Source of the DNA: Chiua virens
Lineage: Eukaryota > Basidiomycota > Agaricomycetes > Boletales > Boletaceae
DNA: 64,000 bases
Assembly: GCA_019787685.1 (NCBI GenBank)
Contig: JAHNUO010000012.1
Coordinates: 620,001-684,000, forward strand
Reading direction: 5' to 3'
A program made the position numbers and the translations under genes. Below, one piece after another: positions 58,893 to 64,000 of the stretch (positions are counted from its first letter, which is position 1; every line of letters begins with the position of its first letter). The notes below the pieces were generated by a model. The model did not search any database and was not told the DNA's origin. It saw only the letters and a program-made list of their open reading frames with translations.

Positions 58893-60780
58893 AACCACGT
58901 CACAAGTTGGCGAGTGGACCGACGTTGAGAAAAGTACATGTATACATACAAGTGATACTTAACCGAACATTCCGCCAATTACAATTTACTGGAGACCGTC
59001 GACACTCCTGCTGGCATAGTCACTAAAATGTGCAGCGGAAAGTCTTGAAGGTGACACCGTGAAGGCTTGTCGCACGCTGGCAGCAGGAATGAACGATAAG
59101 CTAAATATTAGAATTTGAAGGCTAAAGAAAGAAATTGAAAACGGCGGAGAGGAGGTCCCCCAACACAATGGGGCCTTGATTCGATGATGACCGAGCTCCC
59201 AGTGGCTTTTATATTACTAGAACAGTGACTCAAGATTCGGTATGACATGGATGAAAGACAGAGTGAAACAGTGAAGGCTGAGAGTAAAAAATCCAAGTAA
59301 GTGCCCCGACGGGGAAGGGAATTATAGAAGGAAACGAAATAAAACATGTAAGTGACACAAGTGGCGAGGGTGCGGGTAACTCGATCGACACGGAGGGCAA
59401 GACCATAGTGTGATTTGATTCGAAGGGTTCGACACTGTTGTCGACAGCTCGTCGAAGATCGTAGTAGTATGGTGTAAAGTAGCTGTGCGCCTCGAACTTC
59501 AAGAGTCAATAAAATGAAACACCCATCTTGATTTGCTGAAGGGCGGATCAGCTAGTGTGTACTCCGATTGGCTGGGTCGGGCAGGCCGGCTCAGCCACAA
59601 GATATAGTGCTTATCATCTACTATCAATATCAGCACATCTTATCCTTATCTCCTTGCCTTTTTATTAGCGTAACCCGCCAGCATCTTTATCGCAAGGCTT
59701 TTTCACGATCTTTTCACTTTCAAGTTGCCCGTGCTACCTCGCTCTCGTTGGGAGTCTCTATCGCGCGCTTGGTTCGGCCTGCGGTTTTTTCGCTCAACCT
59801 ATGCTTTCCTTTTCTATCAGATATATCGTCTCTTTCGTCGTTGTACATATTATGTGCACGTTGCAGCAGCTCGCGCGTCGTCATGATGGTCCCCGTCACA
59901 TGAGGCTACAACTTCCGGAACCCCTGGGTTCTAGCCACTTATCCATCTGGCTAATTGTGCATCATAGGGCTCTCTTTTCGCCAAAGCACCAGCCATGTGC
60001 AGTGAAGAGAGGCCCTCATTGACACACATTTCCCGGGGTTGAGAAATGTAAGATTCGGTCGGTGACCTATAAATTAAGATAGAGTGCGCTTCGAGTCAAG
60101 AACTCATCTATCATGAAGAGTCAACAACCGTATCAGTAATCGAGATTGAGGTGACATTAGCATACCTAAGATGGGACGAAGCTTATGGATAGGGTTGGAG
60201 TCTCATTACAAGCGTTCAAGAGGCCAGAAACCCTTAATAGCCATCCAGTTAGCTGGAGCATCATCGGTTCTCCCTGTCCGTTCGAGCTAGACGTCGTCGT
60301 CTGAAAGTTCGTTGTACATGCTCCTCGATCGCTAACGAATCGCCATAGAGAGGACTGAATGGAGCCCTTCAAGACTCACGTAAAAGGAATTTGGTCACCG
60401 CGAGAGGTCAAGGGGAGTAGGGGCCTAACATTCGCCCTGCGACCTAGTGAGTCCGGGAAATCAGTGAGGGGAGTTCCAGTGGCCAATAGGTTGGGATTCA
60501 TTCACCTAAAACCCATGATTATGTGCATCAAGTCCGAGTCAACGTTGCCTTGCCAAGAAGCAAGCCTTGCAGCCCCTAGTTTGAATGGGCACGTGTAGAC
60601 CTGGCTGCGAGCTGTATGTGCGACATTATGGCGTTTTCGTGTACAGGAACCAACAGCATTTCACTCGCTGTGCAGGTGTGAGGTATAAAAAATCGAAGTC
60701 GGAGCGAGCCACGCCAGGTAACGACACCTGTCGTCCCTTTTTAACCTGTACCACCACTTCGACATCCGAGTCGCGCTAAA
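58893..60780. other. Intergenic, no gene seen
   Basis: Open stretches on both strands near 59108-59509 and 59568-59903 lack recognisable features. The last few hundred bases are the upstream region of ARG5,6, without an obvious TATA box. Confidence 0.4.
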
Positions 60781-63839
<3,059 letters not shown>

Positions 63840-64000
63840 AAGCGTGTTGAATCGATTGTTGCCGGTGAGTTTGGATGATCTGACTTTGCACGATAGATCA
63901 CGAGTTGGATCTCTATCGAATGAACGATGTACGCTGCTTGTCAATCGTGTGTGTATATGTACAGTACATCGTCTTGTACTTAGCTCGCCTGAGCGAATGC
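63840..64000. other. 3' flank of ARG5,6
   Basis: Nothing recognisable after the TAG stop. Confidence 0.4.

Overview
The window is a piece of a filamentous basidiomycete nuclear genome, most likely an Agaricomycete close to Rhizoctonia (Ceratobasidiaceae). Three things point there: genes broken by many 50-70 bp GT-AG introns; single-copy fungal genes (a fused acetylglutamate kinase / N-acetyl-gamma-glutamyl-phosphate reductase, UBC13, Elongin C); and families I know from that group (a WD40-TPR-HET protein, AIG1-like P-loop GTPases with coiled-coil tails, Plavaka transposase, DUF6698). The genus is my inference from remembered family resemblance, not from a search.

Layout. 0-7 kb: the 3' end of an unrecognised gene, an intact AIG1-like GTPase (copy A, minus strand), and a rearranged duplication holding a truncated GTPase (copy B) joined to a fragment of the first gene. 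7.5-20.3 kb: a minus-strand run of decaying mobile-element-type genes (Plavaka transposase, then three unrecognised genes called W, Y and Z), cut by three solo LTRs, each with its own target-site duplication. 21-24 kb: a broken F-box gene and a DUF6698 gene. 25.5-27.9 kb: GTPase pseudogene C, split by a fourth solo LTR. 29.2-31.6 kb: an Asn-rich protein of unknown function and a doubtful gene. 32.7 kb: the tail of a Helitron helicase. 33-44.6 kb: a 1360-residue WD40-TPR-HET gene in 12 exons, flanked by two paralogous AIG1-like GTPase copies (D and E) that sit in a segmental duplication. 45-64 kb: the conserved side, with a wax-synthase-like acyltransferase, Elongin C and UBC13 (divergent), an F-box protein, an intron-containing tRNA-Lys, an intact and a decayed SMP-30/gluconolactonase-like gene, and the arginine biosynthesis gene ARG5,6.

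How it fits together. The right third is ordinary housekeeping and secreted metabolism. The left two thirds look like a fast-changing compartment: five GTPase copies of which only A is fully open, nested LTR insertions, and in-frame stops that are almost all TGA. The most interesting unit is the HET gene with GTPases on both sides, which could be an allorecognition or immune-type locus; this is inference from domain content and arrangement. Several otherwise conserved genes (ARG5,6, the wax-synthase-like gene, the Asn-rich gene, GTPases D and E) carry single-base frameshifts, so some breaks may be assembly errors rather than biology.
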